Of a stretch of DNA of 64,000 bases, positions 61,190 through 64,000 are shown piece by piece; positions within the stretch are counted from its first letter, which is position 1, and every line of letters starts with the position of its first letter. The translations under genes and the position numbers were made by a program. Origin of the DNA: Nymphaea colorata (taxonomy: Eukaryota > Streptophyta > Magnoliopsida > Nymphaeales > Nymphaeaceae). The stretch is from positions 5,684,334-5,748,333 of the forward strand of contig NC_045147.1 in assembly GCF_008831285.2 (NCBI RefSeq). Direction: 5' to 3'. A model generated the notes under the pieces. The model saw nothing but the letters and a program-made list of their open reading frames with translations, made no database searches and was not told where the DNA came from.

Positions 61190-61365
61190 AAATAGCGAGT
61201 CGAGTTGAGTTTAAACGAGTCGAGTTCTTGCAACTCGAACTTGACTCCTTTAACGTCTTGAGTTTAAGGATGAGCTCAAACTCGACTCATTTATAAATGA
61301 GTGGAGCTCGAGTCGAGCTTTTTCGGGTGAGTTTGAGTCGAGCCCGAGTTGGCTCGACTCGTTGT
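61190..61365. repeat. hAT right sub-terminal repeat region
   Basis: GAGTCGAG, ACTCGAAC and GAGCTCGAGTCGAGC words mirror those at the left end. Confidence 0.75.
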
Positions 61366-61374
61366 GCAGCCCTA

Positions 61375-61382
61375 TATGGATG
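61375..61382. repeat. hAT target site duplication, right copy
   Basis: TATGGATG directly after the terminus TGTGCAGCCCTA; identical to 54507-54514. Confidence 0.95.
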
Positions 61383-62250
61383 CACATGTTGATGTCATTA
61401 TGGTCAAATCTAAAACTTGAAAAGACCATCTTGATATTCTGAAGTAGGTAATTGATATATTGAGATTAAATCCAGAAAATGTGTATTCAATGTTGAATAA
61501 AAAAAACTTCTTGTCTATATGGTTTGTAACAAATTGAAGTAGATCCAGCAGATGAGGACCAATTCAACCAGTATTGATAGGCCCATTTCAAAGACTCTCA
61601 AAAGAACTTAGAAGTTTGCAAGACAAAATTCAGGCAATCAGAAGGTTCATCTTGAATTTGGCTCTCAGATGAGAACTAATTCAACCATCTTCTCAAAAAG
61701 GGCTCACATTTGAGACAGATCCATGATGTCAGCAGTCTTTGAAATGTATCAAACAGTAGTTGCTGAATTCACATATCCTTCAACTGCCAATATTGAAAAA
61801 ACCACTTCTATTGCATGTCTTTGTGAAAATAACTCAGCTTGTACTACTTTTTTAGCTCAGTATGAACACAATGCAAAATAAAACATGCAATATACTATAT
61901 AAGTAAAAACTTTGTGCAATATGAGAAGCGATATTCACCCATGAAAAAGATTTGTTTAGTACTGCTATGATTGTGTTAGAAATTTAGACACTACCTTCTG
62001 TCATGTGAAATCAAGGTGATCTCTTGATTGAATCCCTTGAAGCACATTTTGGAACAATCATTTTTCAGTGGCTGAATCGCCAAATTGCATGTGCTCCTCA
62101 TGAAGTATGATCTAGAATACATTTCTCAAAACCCCATAAATGGGCATGCAATAGCAGATCAACTAGCTGATTTCTCTTTGACAGAAGAGCTCAAAGTAGA
62201 AGACATTTTTCCTGATGAGCATATCTTACATGTAGAGGCCACACTAGCGT
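61383..62250 (+). pseudogene. Gypsy reverse transcriptase 3' part and RNase H
   Basis: Coding similarity resumes at the hAT junction with CACATGTTGATGTCATTATGGTC, a decayed counterpart of the (V/Y)VDDVIVKS block. LRLNPENVYS near 61465 and a G(P)-LSKELRSLQDKI segment follow. The RNase H region gives NFVQYEKRYSPMKKICL near 61905 and INGHAIADQLADFSLTEEL near 62140, ending FPDEHIL, all typical of the Tat/Ogre RNase H (YLSK.F..YE.RYS..EK; GQAIAD.LA). Stops and frameshifts are present. It belongs with the reverse transcriptase part at 54020-54514 on the other side of the hAT element. Confidence 0.82.
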
Positions 62251-62800
62251 GAGCCTTGTTTTTTGATAAGGCCAAAAACATGGTGGGAATAAGAAAAAGA
62301 ATCCTCATACTATCACCCCAAAAAAATGATACCATATTCCTTTAGGTTAGATTTTGTCTACACACACATATGGCAGTATATGAAGCTCTTATCTGAGACC
62401 TCAAGATGCTATTAGAATTCAATGTCAAAAGAGTTCATGCCTATAGAAATTCTGTTCTTATTGTAACCCAATTTAATAAATAATGGAAAAGTGAATGATT
62501 TTAAACTCATGCCATATCAAGAAATGACCAAAGCATTAACCAAATAGTTCGATGAATTTCAACTTCTTAATGTCAAAAGATAATTCAATCAATTTGTAGA
62601 TGGTCAAGCCAGTCTAGGCTCCATCATCACCTTCAAGAAATCTGAACCTTGCAAGGCTTTTGAGGTTGGAAAACTAAACAAACCAGCCTATGAAGTGTCA
62701 GAACAAATCAACTAGGTGAAATAACAAGAAACACCATGGTATTAGAACATAAAGAACTACTTGAGGTCCAGGAATTTCCTTCTTGATATGTTGTTTGCAC
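62250..62800 (+). pseudogene. Second (archaeal-type) RNase H domain of the Tat/Ogre element
   Basis: After the first RNase H, sequence reads ILILSPQKNDTIF near 62300, AVYEALI*DLKMLLEFNVKRVHAYRNSVLIV near 62370-62465 and then WNIKNYLRSRN near 62745. This parallels the GVLL.SPKG ... AEYEA...GL..AL..G...L.V.GDS.L(I/V) pattern of the extra RNase H of the Tat lineage. The catalytic DS is replaced by NS. No integrase (HHCC or DDE) was found after it before the window ends, so the 3' part of pol has been deleted or displaced. Confidence 0.65.
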
Positions 62801-62809
62801 CTCTCCCAT

Positions 62810-64000
62810 GCATTAGAATAGGGAAAGCCACATGAAATAGTAGAATTTTGAAATTGGTTTTAGTTTGAAAGATTTTAATAAAAAGGGATTCGTTCGTCAG
62901 TACAAGGTTCAACCGTTTCTGCCGCCTTTAACAGAGATAATCGAGCCAAGGTTTAAGATTTCTCCATCGTACAAGTCATTTGATTGATGATCCTCCTACA
63001 TGATTGTGTAGAGGTTGGATTTAGTTTTCGAAGTTCATTTTGAACTCGATTGAAAATTTGGCATTCGATTTGGCAATCAAATACTTGAATTTGTTTGAAA
63101 ATTTCATTAGAAATTTGGACTTGATTGAAAATTCTTTTGAACGTTGGTAATTTTGAAGATTGAAGATTTGAATTGGAATTATTGGTTTAATCCCGGTGGA
63201 TTTTGAAAATTTGATTGAAATTGGAAATTGGATTTTGATCCCTTTGGTAATTGAAATTGAGGATTTGGAATTTGAAGGTTTACTTTATAGATGGCATTAC
63301 CGAGTTTTAAACTTCTTTTGGAATGGTATGATTGAGAGAAAAAATGCCAATTTTGGAGTCATACTTTGGAAGATTCAATTTTGAGAAACTGAAGATGAAA
63401 TCTCCTTTTGGAAAATTCAAGATTAGAAGGCTTCAAGTTTTGAAATCATTTTGGGTTTGAAATGAGTGTTTGTTAATTTGAGATAAGTGATGGATCCAAA
63501 TTTTGGTTCCAATTTGACTTGGTCATGACCGCAACTTCAAATTGGTTTGCTTTTATCTAGACAATTAGTGAGTTTGTGTGCTTGTTGTAGTGAGTGGACG
63601 CATGCTTCATGAAAGTGGTCTACATACCTCATTCATACTTCACTCTCTCATCTCTCCATGTTCGTCTAGTTTTGACTTCATTCTTGAAGACCTAATGTTG
63701 GCTTATTTTTGGAATGTCAGATAGCTTCAAGATCCATTAATGATATTGAATGTGCCCTAGCGCATAGTCCATGAGCTTGATTTTGTAAATCAAAATTTTG
63801 GAGATGAGATTTTTGAAATCGATTTGTAGAGTTTAAAACCCTCTGGAATTGACTTCAATCAAGCCTCTTGAAAATTGATGATGATTTTGAAAATCCGATT
63901 GATTTGGTGAGTTTTTACTTGTCAGCTGGAGATTTGATTTCAGCTTATTTGAGCCGAAATTTCAATCAAATTTGGGTTAAAAATCATATTGAATTGTAGG
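62810..64000. other. Non-coding sequence to the window end, possibly retroelement-derived
   Basis: Rich in TTGAAAAT / AATTTGGA / GATTTGAA words, like the non-coding retroelement DNA at 35-38 kb and 44-47 kb. It is not the expected 3' LTR: no TGTAGACACC start is present. No gene recognised. Confidence 0.45.

Larger units (their letters stand above)
54515..61374 (-). mobile_element. hAT DNA transposon, 6860 bp, nested in the gypsy pol
   Basis: Both ends begin TAGGGCTGCACA on inward-facing strands (right end read as reverse complement), and a perfect 8-bp target duplication (TATGGATG) flanks them; 8 bp is the hAT hallmark. Sub-terminal regions on both sides (54530-54660 and 61190-61365) are packed with CTCGAG, ACTCGAGT and GAGTCGAG words, candidate transposase-binding repeats. 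The minus strand codes for a broken transposase (58389 to about 56290). A long leader intron separates it from an inferred first exon near 60816-61090. Remaining internal DNA (54760-56160 and 58400-60800) is non-coding. It inserted between the RT motifs of the gypsy element. Confidence 0.93.

Noticed and set aside
63583-63592. TGTTGTAGTG as the 3' partner of the CACTA terminus at 27657
   Set aside because: Only about 10 bases agree, the adjoining sub-terminal sequence differs and the flanking 3-bp words do not match.
62810-64000. 3' LTR of the gypsy element
   Set aside because: No TGTAGACACC start and no visible match to 40204-47451.
1-64000. tRNA, rRNA genes and CRISPR arrays
   Set aside because: No T-arm/cloverleaf pattern, rRNA motif or regularly spaced repeat array was seen by eye; a dedicated scan could still find a degenerate tRNA.

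Overview
The window looks like nuclear DNA of a flowering plant: it is AT-rich, has long introns and no prokaryotic operon organisation, and carries plant-type Ty1/copia, Ty3/gypsy (Tat/Ogre-like), LINE, CACTA (En/Spm), PIF/Harbinger and hAT sequences. No species can be named from the sequence alone. All family calls were made by eye from conserved motifs; no database search was run.

Only one host gene is clearly supported. It is a four-exon gene on the minus strand (5658 down to 4566) for a heterotrimeric G-protein gamma subunit of the GS3/AGG3/DEP1 type. Exon phases and splice sites are consistent, but the usual cysteine-rich C-terminal tail is missing. Upstream lie a pyrimidine-rich leader and a G-box (6431-6436). 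The gene is bordered downstream by a decayed Ty1/copia pol relic (about 3184-4440).

From 6.6 to 24 kb the DNA is mostly non-coding with small repeats: MITE-like elements (7.15, 19.4 kb), short tandem and dispersed duplications (7.4/7.9, 11.5, 23.7 kb), a CATG-rich tract (12.9-13.4 kb), a roughly 78-nt-arm inverted duplication (21.5 kb) and a LINE relic on the minus strand (about 14.56-18.3 kb). A minus-strand copia element with two recognisable LTRs occupies about 24.07-27.26 kb.

From 31.7 kb to the end there is a nested transposon block. A CACTA transposase relic joined to the start of a gypsy LTR occurs twice in direct orientation (about 31.8-35.0 and 38.2-40.95 kb). The second LTR (40204 to about 47451, tRNA-Arg-type primer site at 47456) leads into a decayed Tat/Ogre-like gypsy element with an extra upstream ORF, gag, protease, reverse transcriptase and two RNase H domains. 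Two DNA transposons sit inside it: a PIF/Harbinger-like element (42184-44148, TAA target duplication) carrying pieces of an actin-depolymerizing factor gene, and a 6860-bp hAT element (54515-61374, perfect 8-bp target duplication) that splits the gypsy reverse transcriptase domain. The hAT transposase is recognisable end to end but broken by a stop codon and frameshifts.

Insertion order for the nest: CACTA fragment and LTR joined and duplicated, gypsy element in place, then Harbinger into its LTR and hAT into its pol. None of the transposons appears able to encode an intact transposase or polyprotein.
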